From JAKFWF01 sp963741505 (GTDB lineage Bacteria; Pseudomonadota; Alphaproteobacteria; Rhizobiales; Hyphomicrobiaceae): 64,000 nt of DNA. How positions within the stretch are numbered: position 1 is the stretch's first letter; every line of letters starts with the position of its first letter. The stretch covers positions 62,001-126,000 of the forward strand of contig CAVUIJ010000011.1 in assembly GCA_963741505.1 (NCBI GenBank), read 5' to 3'. Shown piece after piece: positions 16,803 to 25,747 of this stretch. A model generated the notes under the pieces. It saw only the letters and a list, made by a program, of their open reading frames with translations, searched no databases and was not told the origin of the DNA. Position numbers and translations under genes: made by a program.

Positions 16803-17768
16803 CTATTCCCATTCGAGCTCGGCGAAGGCCGCCAATACGTTGCGGCGATGATAGTCCTCGAACAGGCGCCACGCACCCTTTTCCGACAACCCCGCGCTGG
16901 CGGCGGCGTCGGCCATCGTGCGGCCGGATCTGATCATGGCACGGACATCGCTGGCGACCCGCTCGAGATACCGGCGCTGCGACCGTGCCGCCTCCGGCCA
17001 CTCCATTGCGGCCGGTCCATGGCCAGGCACCACGCGCTGCGCGGAGATACTGACGAGACGATCGATCAGCGCGAGCCAGCCTTTGATCGAGCCGTCGAGT
17101 GTGGGCACATGCTCCGCAAACAGTAGATCTCCCAGAAAAACGGTGCCCGTCTCGACATCCCGGACGATCAGATCGTTGTCCGTGTGCGCGGTCGGCTGCG
17201 CCTCGATGACGAGGCTGCGCCCGCCGAGATCGAGCACGAGCCTGTCGCTTACCGAGACCGTCGGTGGGATGAGCCGCGTCCCCGTGAACGCGGCGTCTCC
17301 GAGTAATTCCCGGTTGACTGCGATGTACCGCTCGGCGCGCGCCGCCAGAGCGCGCTCAAGCTTGAAGTGACCGACGAAGGCCGGCGCAGCGGCGACGAAC
17401 GCGGCGTTGCCGAAAACGTGATCAGGATGCATGTGGGTATTTATGACATAGCGGACGGGGTGGTCGGTCGCCGCTCTTATTGCAGCGCACAAAGAGGCGC
17501 CGACCGTGGCACTGCCACCGGTATCGATGACGGCCACGGCTTCGTTTCCGACGACGAACCCGGCATTGGCGATGTCGCCGGCATTGCGCGGCGAGAACAG
17601 CTCGTGCCGGCCTTGGTGAACCCAGACGCCCGGCGCGATCTCGTTGATCGCATACTGAATGACCTCGGCTCGGCCGCGCAGCGGCCCGGCCGACAGGGCG
17701 GTCCCGGCGGCCGCTCCGGCCAGCAGTGTGCGGCGCGAAAGCAATTGTTTGCCTTGCTCGCGGCTCAT
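16803..17768 (-). CDS. quinoprotein relay system zinc metallohydrolase (SoxH-like, MBL fold)
   Basis: The 321-residue metallo-beta-lactamase-fold protein has the metal-binding HMHPDH motif near residue 112, a downstream His in AHTDND and the GDLLFAEHVP strand. The N-terminus reads SRRTLLAGAAAG, a twin-arginine signal, so it should be exported folded. Choosing the ATG at 17768 places the RR at residues 12-13; a longer start at 17876 is possible. The partner SoxYZ-like gene follows after 35 bases. The two are typical companions of XoxF-type dehydrogenases. Confidence 0.85.
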   Translation of the reverse strand: MSREQGKQLLSRRTLLAGAAAGTALSAGPLRGRAEVIQYAINEIAPGVWVHQGRHELFSPRNAGDIANAGFVVGNEAVAVIDTGGSATVGASLCAAIRAATDHPVRYVINTHMHPDHVFGNAAFVAAAPAFVGHFKLERALAARAERYIAVNRELLGDAAFTGTRLIPPTVSVSDRLVLDLGGRSLVIEAQPTAHTDNDLIVRDVETGTVFLGDLLFAEHVPTLDGSIKGWLALIDRLVSISAQRVVPGHGPAAMEWPEAARSQRRYLERVASDVRAMIRSGRTMADAAASAGLSEKGAWRLFEDYHRRNVLAAFAELEWE

Positions 17769-18158
17769 CGAGGCATTGTCTCCGATTTGCAGGCCTGTCG
17801 CGTTTTTGGACACCGGTGCGCAAGGGTGCTGCGTTCGTAAGCCCGCGTCAAGCTGCGGGCCATTGGACGGCGTCACCGGCCACCGGCTGACTCGCGCCAG
17901 CGGCGATCGTGCCGGAAGTAGCTTGAATTGGCGCGCAAGGCCTCAGATTCCAAATATGATATGCATGCGGAGAGCACTTGCACACCTCAGAAGAAAGTGC
18001 CTTGATAGCGATAGTAGCATTCGTCTTTTGGTCCGTCACAGGTTCGTGGCGGTCCATTCGATCCCAAGCGGCCGCCGAACTCTCGCCACCTGGTGCACGG
18101 CCGTGACTCGCTGACGAGCGCTGCTGCCCTAGTAGGCCCGCTAAAAGGAGGAAGCGCA
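17769..18158. other. divergent promoter region between the metallohydrolase and xoxF
   Basis: There is no gene here. Both the relay pair (minus) and xoxF (plus) must be driven from this 390-base stretch. AAAGGAGGA at 18144-18152 is a strong ribosome-binding site for xoxF. I see no convincing operator. Confidence 0.5.
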
Positions 18159-19985
18159 ATGCGCACGAGTGCACTAATATGTGCCCTGCTGATGTCGGCC
18201 GCGTTCACGGCGCCCGCATTGACGAACGACGATGTGAAGAAGCAGACGGCAGACCCCAATCAATGGGCGCTGCAGACCGGAGACTACACCAACCAGCGCT
18301 ACTCGAAGCTGGATCAGATCAACCGCGACAATGTGAAGAACCTGAAGGTGGCGTGGACGTTCTCGACCGGCGTCCTGCGCGGCCATGAAGGCTCACCGCT
18401 GGTGATCGGCAGTACAATGTACGTGCATACGCCGTTCCCCAACATCGTCTACGCGCTCGATCTCGACAACGACGGCAAGATCATCTGGAAGTACGAGCCG
18501 AAGCAGGATCCTTCCGTCATCCCGGTGATGTGCTGCGACACGGTCAACCGCGGCGTTGCCTATGCCGAGGGCATGGTCTTCCTTCACCAGGCCGACACGA
18601 CGGTCGTGGCGCTCGATGCCAAGACCGGCAAGGAGGTGTGGAAGGTGGTCAACGGTGACCCGAAAAAGGGTGAGACCAATACCGCGACCGTGCTGCCGGT
18701 GAAGGACAAGATCATCGTCGGCATTTCCGGTGCCGAGTTCGGGGTGCGCTCGCACACCACCGCCTACGAGATGAAGACCGGCAAACGTTTGTGGCGTGCC
18801 TACTCGATGGGCCCGGACAATGAGATGCTGGTCGATCCCGACAAGACCATGTCGCTCGGCAAGCCGGTCGGCAAGGACAGCTCGCTCAAGACGTGGAACG
18901 GCGATCAATGGAAGATCGGCGGCGGCTCGACCTGGGGCTGGTACTCCTATGACCCGGAGACCAACCTGTTCTTCTACGGTACCGGCAATCCCTCGACTTG
19001 GAACCCGGCGCAGCGCGCGGGACCGGACGGCAAGGCGATCGACCAGAAGTGGTCGATGACCATCTTCGCGCGTGACGTCGACACCGGCGTCGCGAAATGG
19101 GCCTACCAGATGACGCCGTTCGACGAGTGGGACTATGACGGCGTCAACGAGATGATTCTCGCCGATATCAACGTCAAGGGTCAACCGCGCAAGGCCCTCG
19201 TCCACTTCGACCGCAACGGCCTCGGCTACACGCTCGATCGCGTGACCGGCGAATTGCTCGTTGCCGAGAAGTACGACCCCGCGGTCAATTGGACGTCGGG
19301 TGTCGAGATGGACAAGTCGAAGCCGAACTACGGTCGTCCAACGGTGTTGCCAGCGGCGTCGACGTTCAAGGAAGGCAAGGGCCAGGACGTCAACACCAAG
19401 GGCGTCTGCCCCGCGGCTCTCGGGACCAAGGACCAGCAACCGGCAGCGTTCTCGCCGCGCACTGGACTATTCTATGTCCCGACCAACCACGTGTGCATGG
19501 ACTACGAGCCGTTCAAAGTCTCGTACACCGCCGGTCAGCCCTATGTGGGCGCGACGCTGGCGATGTACCCGGCGCCGAACAGCCACGGCGGCATGGGCAA
19601 CTTCATCGCCTGGGATGCGGGCAACGGCAAGATCGCATGGTCGAAGCCGGAGCCGTTCTCGGTGTGGTCGGGAGCGCTCGCGACGGCCGGCGGCGTGGTG
19701 TTCTACGGCACGCTCGAAGGCTATATCAAAGCGGTCGACGAAAAGGACGGCAAGGAGTTGTTCAAGTTCAAGACGCCGTCCGGCATCATCGGCAACGTCA
19801 TGACCTACACGCACAAGGGTAAGCAGTACGTTGGCGTGCTGTCGGGCATCGGTGGCTGGGCCGGCATCGGCCTCGCGGCCGGGCTCACCAACCCTGCCGA
19901 TGGTCTCGGCGCGGTCGGCGGCTACTCCGGGTTGCGCAACTACACGGCGCTGGGCGGCAGCTTGACTGTGTTCTCGCTGCCTTGA
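18159..19985 (+). CDS. xoxF: lanthanide-dependent methanol dehydrogenase XoxF
   Basis: This 608-residue periplasmic PQQ quinoprotein oxidises methanol to formaldehyde or formate. A signal peptide precedes an eight-bladed propeller. The adjacent-cysteine disulfide is C125-C126 (VMCCDTV). Metal and catalytic residues are Glu193, Asn277, catalytic Asp325 and the extra Asp327 in WDYDG; this second Asp marks lanthanide-type XoxF and is Ala in calcium-type MxaF. The stretch after STWNP (AQRAGPDGKAIDQKWSM) is about six residues longer than the form I know from typical XoxF5. The start follows AAAGGAGGA. A strong hairpin separates it from xoxG. Confidence 0.95.
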   Translation: MRTSALICALLMSAAFTAPALTNDDVKKQTADPNQWALQTGDYTNQRYSKLDQINRDNVKNLKVAWTFSTGVLRGHEGSPLVIGSTMYVHTPFPNIVYALDLDNDGKIIWKYEPKQDPSVIPVMCCDTVNRGVAYAEGMVFLHQADTTVVALDAKTGKEVWKVVNGDPKKGETNTATVLPVKDKIIVGISGAEFGVRSHTTAYEMKTGKRLWRAYSMGPDNEMLVDPDKTMSLGKPVGKDSSLKTWNGDQWKIGGGSTWGWYSYDPETNLFFYGTGNPSTWNPAQRAGPDGKAIDQKWSMTIFARDVDTGVAKWAYQMTPFDEWDYDGVNEMILADINVKGQPRKALVHFDRNGLGYTLDRVTGELLVAEKYDPAVNWTSGVEMDKSKPNYGRPTVLPAASTFKEGKGQDVNTKGVCPAALGTKDQQPAAFSPRTGLFYVPTNHVCMDYEPFKVSYTAGQPYVGATLAMYPAPNSHGGMGNFIAWDAGNGKIAWSKPEPFSVWSGALATAGGVVFYGTLEGYIKAVDEKDGKELFKFKTPSGIIGNVMTYTHKGKQYVGVLSGIGGWAGIGLAAGLTNPADGLGAVGGYSGLRNYTALGGSLTVFSLP

Positions 19986-20005
19986 TCGGCAAGCACGATG
20001 AGGTG

Positions 20006-20034
20006 GACCGGCGCGGGTTCGCGCCCCGCCGGTC
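20006..20034 (+). terminator. stem-loop between xoxF and xoxG (attenuator or processing hairpin)
   Basis: A perfect 8-bp stem, GACCGGCG/CGCCGGTC, can be extended by an inner GGG/CCC pair. It lies 21 bases after the xoxF stop and has no following U-run. It may stabilise xoxF mRNA or reduce read-through into xoxG. Confidence 0.5.
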
Positions 20035-20111
20035 TCCGCAGCGGCGCGATATCGTGCCGGTGGGCCCCACGAACAAGACTTCGACAAGCCGGACATCAAG
20101 AGGGGAAGCGC

Positions 20112-20621
20112 TTGAAGACTTCAAGTTTTGGTCCAGTCGTCGCTGTGGCGCTTGGACTTGCGCTGTGCGCAGGAGCGGTCGCGCAGTCGGCCGCGAAGAA
20201 GGTTAAGGACGGCAAGTGGGAGTTGGCCGACGGCAGCCCCACATACGAAGTTGTCGCCGATGGTACGGTCGACTGGTATACCTTCTCGGGATTTCGCCGC
20301 TATCATTCGGAGTGCCACGTTTGCCATGGACCCGAGGGCGAGGGGTCGACCTATGCACCGGGGCTGATCGAATCCGTGCGGACGATGAGCTACGCCGACT
20401 TCCTGCAGGTGGTCGCCAGTGGCCGCGAGGTGATCCGACCCGACAAGAAGAGCGTCATGCCGGCCCTCGGCGACAATATGAACGTGATGTGCTACATCGA
20501 CGACATTTACGTCTATCTGAAAGCGCGCTCCGACAACGCCATTCCGCGCGGGCGGCCGGCCAAGCGAGCTGACAAGCCAGAGACCGCAGTAAAAAATGAG
20601 AAGACCTGTTTCGGTTCTTAG
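20112..20621 (+). CDS. xoxG: cytochrome c, electron acceptor of XoxF
   Basis: The 169-residue secreted cytochrome has a signal peptide (cleavage after AVA near 25) and one haem motif, CHVCH at 68-72. The axial Met is probably in KKSVMPALGDN. It belongs to the methanol-metabolism-related c-type cytochromes that take electrons from XoxF. A TTG at 20112 preceded by AGGGGAAGC is the likely start, since further upstream the frame has no signal peptide. Its 3' end overlaps the xoxJ start by 26 bases. Confidence 0.88.
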   Translation: MKTSSFGPVVAVALGLALCAGAVAQSAAKKVKDGKWELADGSPTYEVVADGTVDWYTFSGFRRYHSECHVCHGPEGEGSTYAPGLIESVRTMSYADFLQVVASGREVIRPDKKSVMPALGDNMNVMCYIDDIYVYLKARSDNAIPRGRPAKRADKPETAVKNEKTCFGS

Positions 20622-21441
20622 AGTTGCCGCAGGTTGCTTGTCCGTCTGTGGCGTTGCCGCGCATGCCGCCGACGGCAGCCGCGTCGATCTCGTCAATCGC
20701 CAGGTGCTGAGGGTCTGCTCGGACCCGGCGAACCTGCCCTTTTCGAACGAGAAGGGCGAGGGCTTCGAGAACAGGATCGCCGATCTGGTCGCGGCCGAAC
20801 TCAAGATTCCGGTCGAGTACACCTGGTTTCCGCAGGCAACGGGCTTCATCCGCCAGACGCTCGCCGCGAAGCGATGCGATGTGGTGATCGGCTTCGCCCA
20901 AGGCGATGATCTGGTGCTCAACACCAACCACTATTACCGGTCCACATACGCGCTGATCTATCGCAAGGGAGCGGGTCTCGACGGCGTCAACGTGCTCGCC
21001 GACGAGCGCCTCAGAGGCAAGCGAATTGGGATTGTGGCGGGTACGCCACCGGCAAACAACATGAACCAGCTCGGCCTCATGGAGAAAGCCAAGCCCTATC
21101 CTCTGATGGTCGACCGGCGCTTCGATTCGCCGGCCGAGCGCATGACCGCCGACATCCGTTCGGGCGAGATCGACGCCGGCATCCTGTGGGGCCCGATCGC
21201 GGGCTATTTCGCCACCAGGGGCGGGGAAACTCTGACCGTGGCGCCATTGATCAAAGAGGCCGCCGGGCCGCGTATGGCCTACCGCATTACATTGGGCGTG
21301 CGCCACCTCGAGGACGACTGGAAGCGGCGCCTCAACGAGATCATCGCCAAGAAGCAGGGCGACATCGACGCCATCCTATTGAGCTACGGCGTGCCGCTGC
21401 TCGATGAGGACACGAAACCCATCGAAGCGCCAAGGAAATGA
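20596..21441 (+). CDS. xoxJ: XoxJ-type periplasmic binding protein
   Basis: The 281-residue protein is a family 3-like solute-binding fold (LRVCSDPANLPFSNEKGEGF at about 36-55). It belongs to the quinoprotein-dehydrogenase-associated group related to MxaJ/XoxJ. A signal peptide ends at AHA near residue 25. XoxJ is thought to help activate XoxF rather than act in transport. The gene overlaps xoxG at the 5' end and the next gene by ATGA at the 3' end, so the three are translationally linked. Confidence 0.88.
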   Translation: MRRPVSVLRVAAGCLSVCGVAAHAADGSRVDLVNRQVLRVCSDPANLPFSNEKGEGFENRIADLVAAELKIPVEYTWFPQATGFIRQTLAAKRCDVVIGFAQGDDLVLNTNHYYRSTYALIYRKGAGLDGVNVLADERLRGKRIGIVAGTPPANNMNQLGLMEKAKPYPLMVDRRFDSPAERMTADIRSGEIDAGILWGPIAGYFATRGGETLTVAPLIKEAAGPRMAYRITLGVRHLEDDWKRRLNEIIAKKQGDIDAILLSYGVPLLDEDTKPIEAPRK

Positions 21442-21977
21442 CGCGACGCGCCTTGCCGGCCGCTTGGCTTTTCGCTTTCCTGCTGGCCAGCGCGGCCTGT
21501 CATGCCGGGGAGCCTGACGCCTATCGCACCAGCGATTACCGCGCCCCCGTGCCGGCGACGCTTGCCGGCGCCAAGGTGATCGACACCGAACAGGCCGCCC
21601 GGACCTGGCGGCAGAACTCCGCCGTCTTCATCGACGTGCTGCCGCGGCCGGTGAGACCTGAAAACCTGCCCGCCGGCACGATCTGGCGCGATCCGGTTCG
21701 CAAGAGCTTGCCAGGGTCGGCTTGGCTGCCCAACGTCGGCTATGGCGTGCTGCCGCCGGCGGTCGAACAGTACTTCGCAAGTCGTCTCGAGAGCCTTACC
21801 GGTGGCGATAAAGCGCGAGCTGTTGTGTTCTTTTGCGAGCGCGACTGCTGGATGTCCTGGAACGCGGCAAAGCGTGCCATGGCCCTGGGATATCGCAATG
21901 TCGCCTGGTTTCCCGATGGCACCGACGGCTGGCAGGAATCAGGTCTGCCGCTGGCCGAAGTCCAGCCGGTTCCTTGA
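21438..21977 (+). CDS. PQQ-dependent catabolism-associated C-x3-C-W motif protein (rhodanese-like)
   Basis: The 179-residue exported protein has a signal peptide ending near CHAGE and a rhodanese-like fold. Its hallmark is FFCERDCWMSWNAAKRA, two cysteines in C-x3-C-W form. The family occurs beside PQQ-dependent alcohol dehydrogenase genes; its role may be sulfur or redox related. It overlaps xoxJ by four bases. Confidence 0.85.
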   Translation: MTRRALPAAWLFAFLLASAACHAGEPDAYRTSDYRAPVPATLAGAKVIDTEQAARTWRQNSAVFIDVLPRPVRPENLPAGTIWRDPVRKSLPGSAWLPNVGYGVLPPAVEQYFASRLESLTGGDKARAVVFFCERDCWMSWNAAKRAMALGYRNVAWFPDGTDGWQESGLPLAEVQPVP

Positions 21978-22202
21978 CCTGCGATGGTCGCCATTGCCGT
22001 TCGACCGGCGAACGCAAGCCAAGAAATTCATGTGCGATCGGTTCCGAGGATTGCAAACGCGGGCTGTGTCGACAGATGGCGTAGGCGGCTCAGCCTTTGC
22101 CCATCGCCACGTGCGGTCGCTTGTGGGCAGGATTTCTTTTGGCGAAGGTTGTACGCCCGTGTAAATTGCGATGAGTTGAAGCCCATTGCAGGGGTTTCTG
22201 AC

Positions 22203-23135
22203 GTGCTGATCAAAGTTCTGGGCTCCGCAGCCGGCGGTGGTTTTCCGCAATGGAACTGCAATGCCGAAACCAGTCGTCGTGCCTGGGCCGGCGATCCGCG
22301 CGCTCGGGCGCGAACCCAATCATCACTGGCTGTCAGCTGCGATGGCGAGGCGTGGCTGCTGCTCAATGCGTCGCCGGACATCCGCCAGCAGATCGCCGCA
22401 AACAAGCAACTGCAGCCCCGCGTCGATGGCCCCCGCCGTCAAAGCCCCATTCGGGCAATCATCCTGACCAACGCCGATGTCGATCATGTCGCCGGACTGT
22501 TGAGCCTGCGCGAACGCCAGCCGTTGACCCTCTATGCGTCCGATCGCGTCCTCAAGGCAATATCGGCCAACAGCATCTTTGATGTCTTGAGCCCGGATCA
22601 CGTGGCACGATTGCCGCTGACCATGGAATGCCCGACCCCGGTCCGCCACCGAAACGACGACCTCGGCCTTACAGTCGAGCCTTTTGCGGTGCCCGGCAAA
22701 ATCGCGCTCTATCTGGAGGACCCAAGCGCCGGCGCGGCGCTCGGCACGCGTGACGGTGACACGGTCGGGCTGAAGATCACCGAGGCCGCCAGCGGGCGCT
22801 CCTTTTATTATCTACCGGCATGCGCAGCCGTCGATACGCCCCTGCGTCATAGACTCCGCGGCAGCGCACTCGTCTTCTTTGATGGTACGCTCTACAGCGA
22901 TGACGAGCTTATCCGCCAAGGTCTCTCGGACAAGACGGGGCAGCGTATGGGTCACATGAGCATGTCAGGCATCAATGGCTCGATGGCGTCCCTCGCCGAC
23001 CTCGATATCGGGCGCCGTATCTACGTTCACATCAATACCTCGAACCCGGCCCTGATCGAGGGCTCGGTCGAGCGGGCCGCGGTAGAGCGGGCCGGCTGGG
23101 AGATCGCCTACGACGGAATGGAGGTGCGCCTGTGA
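22203..23135 (+). CDS. pqqB: PqqB, PQQ biosynthesis oxygenase of the metallo-hydrolase fold
   Basis: The 310-residue protein begins at GTG with GSAAGGGFPQWNC, the family signature, and has the TNADVDHVAGL metal-binding segment near 90. Length is as expected. PqqB hydroxylates the cross-linked Glu-Tyr intermediate of PqqA. GTG at 22203 follows AGGGG; the frame extends upstream without family similarity. It is separated by 225 bases from the C-x3-C-W gene and overlaps pqqC by GTGA. Confidence 0.93.
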   Translation: MLIKVLGSAAGGGFPQWNCNAETSRRAWAGDPRARARTQSSLAVSCDGEAWLLLNASPDIRQQIAANKQLQPRVDGPRRQSPIRAIILTNADVDHVAGLLSLRERQPLTLYASDRVLKAISANSIFDVLSPDHVARLPLTMECPTPVRHRNDDLGLTVEPFAVPGKIALYLEDPSAGAALGTRDGDTVGLKITEAASGRSFYYLPACAAVDTPLRHRLRGSALVFFDGTLYSDDELIRQGLSDKTGQRMGHMSMSGINGSMASLADLDIGRRIYVHINTSNPALIEGSVERAAVERAGWEIAYDGMEVRL

Positions 23136-23881
23136 GTGAAGCCCTGTCACCAGAGGGACTCGAGGCTGCCCTTCGTGAAATCGGCGCCGAGCGGTACCAT
23201 GACAAACACCCGTTTCACCATCTCCTGCACGCCGGCAAACTCTCGAAAGGGCAGGTGCAGGCCTGGGCCCTCAATCGCTACTGCTATCAGGCCGCCGTGC
23301 CGCGCAAGGATGCAGCGTTGCTCAGTCGCACACATGATCGCGATCTGCGCCGGGTCTGGCGACATCGCATCGAGGATCACGACGGCGGCGGCCAGGAGGA
23401 AGGCGGGATCGAACGCTGGCTGGTGCTCACGACTGGCCTCGGTCTGGACAGGGATTACGTCGTATCAATGCGCGGCGCCTTGCCGGCAACACGGTTCGCA
23501 GTCGAGGCCTATGTTCGGTTCGTGCGCGAGGAAACGCTGCTCGAAGCCATCGCTTCGTCACTGACGGAACTTTTTGCCCCTAAGATCCACCGCGAGCGCA
23601 TCTCAGGCATGCTCGAGAACTACGATTTCATCACCGAGGACGTGATGCGCTATTTTCGCCGCCGCCTGCAGCAAGCCACTGAGGATGCACAGTTCGCCCT
23701 GGGCTACGTGAAAGCCAATGCGCGCACGGCAGAGCAGCAGGCGGCGGTTCTCGACGCGCTCCGATTCAAATGCAACGTACTGTGGGCGCAGCTCGATGCC
23801 TTGCATTCGGCCTACGTCGAGCCTGGCCGCATCCCGCCCGGCGCCTTTGTGCCGGACGATCGTGCAGGAGCGCGCTCATGA
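23132..23881 (+). CDS. pqqC: PqqC, pyrroloquinoline-quinone synthase
   Basis: The 249-residue cofactor-less oxidase carries out the final ring closure and eight-electron oxidation giving PQQ. Family landmarks are RYHDKHPFHHLLHAGKLS at about 21-38, NRYCYQAAVPRKDA and RIEDHDGGGQEEGG. Length and start (GTG, overlapping the pqqB stop) fit. Its last bases overlap the pqqD start (ATGA). Confidence 0.95.
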   Translation: MSEALSPEGLEAALREIGAERYHDKHPFHHLLHAGKLSKGQVQAWALNRYCYQAAVPRKDAALLSRTHDRDLRRVWRHRIEDHDGGGQEEGGIERWLVLTTGLGLDRDYVVSMRGALPATRFAVEAYVRFVREETLLEAIASSLTELFAPKIHRERISGMLENYDFITEDVMRYFRRRLQQATEDAQFALGYVKANARTAEQQAAVLDALRFKCNVLWAQLDALHSAYVEPGRIPPGAFVPDDRAGARS

Positions 23882-24192
23882 GCAACAGTGACAATTCTGG
23901 CATGCCCCGCGCGCGTGCAATCGTGACGCCGGCATCACGGCCGGCACTGGCCCGCCATGTCAAGCTCAGGTTCGACGATGTGCGGCAGCGTTGGTTGATC
24001 CTTGCGCCGGAACGGCTCTTGACGCCGAGTGACACGGCGGTCGCGGTTTTGAAGCTGTGCGACGGGGAGCGGCCGGTCGACGCGGTGGCCAGTGCGCTTA
24101 GCTGTGAGTTCGATGCGCCGCAACAGGCGATCCTTGCCGATATAATCCCGGTACTTCAGGATTTGGCCGACAAAGGATATCTGAAGGCCTGA
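23878..24192 (+). CDS. pqqD: PqqD, PqqA-binding chaperone
   Basis: The 104-residue RRE-like peptide-binding protein presents PqqA to the radical-SAM enzyme PqqE. Typical features are HVKLRFDDVRQRWLILAPER and a C-terminal LADKGYL. The start overlaps pqqC by four bases. It ends 29 bases before a convergent gene, so pqqBCD forms a closed block lacking pqqA and pqqE. Confidence 0.92.
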   Translation: MSNSDNSGMPRARAIVTPASRPALARHVKLRFDDVRQRWLILAPERLLTPSDTAVAVLKLCDGERPVDAVASALSCEFDAPQQAILADIIPVLQDLADKGYLKA

Positions 24193-24221
24193 GGGACGCC
24201 ATCGCTGCCGGCGCACCAGTC

Positions 24222-24875
24222 TCAGTCCTTCATGTGCGATCGGATCTCACGGCCGAGCTCGAAGACGCGCTGCTCGAAAAGAACGGGTATCTCGCAGGCG
24301 ATCGGAATCGACTGCTGACGCTCGCCGAAGACGCGCGCGTCCCAATTGTAGCGCTCCTCGGCGCGCGCCAGCTCCGCCTTGGCCTCGCTGTCCGCGGCGG
24401 CGGCCTTCTCCCGGAGCGCTTTCAGCGCGAGACCCTGGCGCTCGAGCTCGGCCGCTCGCGCTTTCTGGCGCTGCTGAAAGCGCTCGATGCCGCTCATCAC
24501 CGCCGACCGCTCGACATTCACGGTCGCGAGGATGGCGGCGAACAGGAGCTTCAGCTTGGCATCCCGGGATGCCTCAGGGATGGTCTCGGCGAATTGTCGA
24601 ATGGCGGTCGCGGCCTCTCCGATCGGCACGCGCCGGCTGACCAGCGTCGGCAGGATTTTCTTGATCTGCGGATCGTCGCGCCAGCCATTGACATCGTCGA
24701 GAGGCGCGCCGTCCCACATCTGGGCCGAGGTCAGTTTATCGACCTTGCGCTGGACGCAAGGCCAATCCGAACCCGGGTCGTCCCGGGCCGCCGCGGCCGG
24801 CGTGGCGAGCACTGCCAGGACCAGCGCCAGCCCGATGCGCAGCGGCGACGGCGAGGCTCTGCAGGCACTCGGCAT
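24222..24875 (-). CDS. secreted coiled-coil protein of unknown function in the PQQ/ABC cluster
   Basis: The 217-residue protein has a signal peptide (MPSACRASPSPLRIGLALVL..., cleavage after AAA near 35). It begins PGSDWPCVQRKVDKLTSAQM and has a charged helical region at about 135-185 (RFQQRQKARAAELERQGLAL). The start follows AAGGATT with proper spacing. It is the last gene of the minus-strand cluster after the PQQ-associated permease. A cysteine near the mature N-terminus and one near EIPVLF's preceding CEIP could pair. Function is unknown. Confidence 0.75.
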   Translation of the reverse strand: MPSACRASPSPLRIGLALVLAVLATPAAAARDDPGSDWPCVQRKVDKLTSAQMWDGAPLDDVNGWRDDPQIKKILPTLVSRRVPIGEAATAIRQFAETIPEASRDAKLKLLFAAILATVNVERSAVMSGIERFQQRQKARAAELERQGLALKALREKAAAADSEAKAELARAEERYNWDARVFGERQQSIPIACEIPVLFEQRVFELGREIRSHMKD

Positions 24876-24889
24876 AGGGCAATCCTTCT

Positions 24890-25747
24890 TCAAGCACGGC
24901 CGCCAGGCCCGCCGCGACGGCCAATAATCCCTTTCGATGGATTGTAGGCGTAGATCGCTGCCGCGAGAAAGAGGGCGGTATACGCCAGCACGATGCCGAG
25001 TGAGGCGAGATCGAGCTGGCCATAGAGGGCAAAGCGAATGAGCTCGACCGCATGCGTGAAAGGATTGATGCGGCAGATCTCGTACAGCAGCGGGCTCGAC
25101 TCCTTGATGCGCCAGAGCGGGTACAGGGCGGACGACGCGAAAAACATCGGAAAGATGACAAAATTCATGACGCCGGCGAAATTCTCCAGCTGCTTGATCA
25201 CGGATGACATGAAGAGCGCGATCGCGCCGAGCATGAGCCCCGCCACGACCAACGCGGGTAGCACGGTCAGGTAGCCGATCAGCGGCGGCTCGATCTCCCA
25301 CAGATAGGCGATGGCCAGGAAGACGTAAACCTGCAGCAGCGCCACGGCAACGCCGCCGATCAGCTTGGCGATCAGCAGGAAGGAGCGGGGGAACGGGCTG
25401 ACCAGCAGCGTGCGCATGGCGCCGGTCTCGCGGTCGTAGACCATCGACAGCGAGGATTGCATGGCATTGAACAACAGGATCATGCCAATCAGCCCCGGCG
25501 TCACGAACACCTCGTAGAGCACGTAGGACTGGTAGGGCGGAATGATCGAGACCCCGAGCACCTGGCGGAAGCCGACCGCAAAGATGAACAGCCACACCAG
25601 CGGCCTGACGAGCGCCGACAGGAACCGCTCGCGCTGATGCAGGAAGCGCAGTACTTCTCGCCAGACGATGCCATTGAAGCAGACGAGATAGGCTGCCGGT
25701 CCGAAGCTGCGCGCAGCAGCGATATCCGACGAAGTGGTCTCGATCAT
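24890..25747 (-). CDS. ABC-2 type permease of the PQQ-associated transporter
   Basis: The 285-residue inner-membrane protein has about six hydrophobic helices of the ABC-2 type (VRPLVWLFIFAVGFRQVLG, LIGMILLFNAMQSSL, VVAGLMLGAIALFMSSV). It is the permease found with PQQ-dependent alcohol dehydrogenase systems (PedC-like). The ATG overlaps the ATPase stop (ATGA). With the adjacent ATPase, propeller and binding protein it forms a complete set. Direction of transport is uncertain, since ABC-2 permeases often export. Confidence 0.85.
   Translation of the reverse strand: MIETTSSDIAAARSFGPAAYLVCFNGIVWREVLRFLHQRERFLSALVRPLVWLFIFAVGFRQVLGVSIIPPYQSYVLYEVFVTPGLIGMILLFNAMQSSLSMVYDRETGAMRTLLVSPFPRSFLLIAKLIGGVAVALLQVYVFLAIAYLWEIEPPLIGYLTVLPALVVAGLMLGAIALFMSSVIKQLENFAGVMNFVIFPMFFASSALYPLWRIKESSPLLYEICRINPFTHAVELIRFALYGQLDLASLGIVLAYTALFLAAAIYAYNPSKGIIGRRGGPGGRA

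Noticed and set aside
18159..19985. Calcium-type MxaF methanol dehydrogenase
   Set aside because: Asp327 beside the catalytic Asp325 and the XoxG/XoxJ neighbours indicate the lanthanide type; no mxaI or mxaA-type genes are present.
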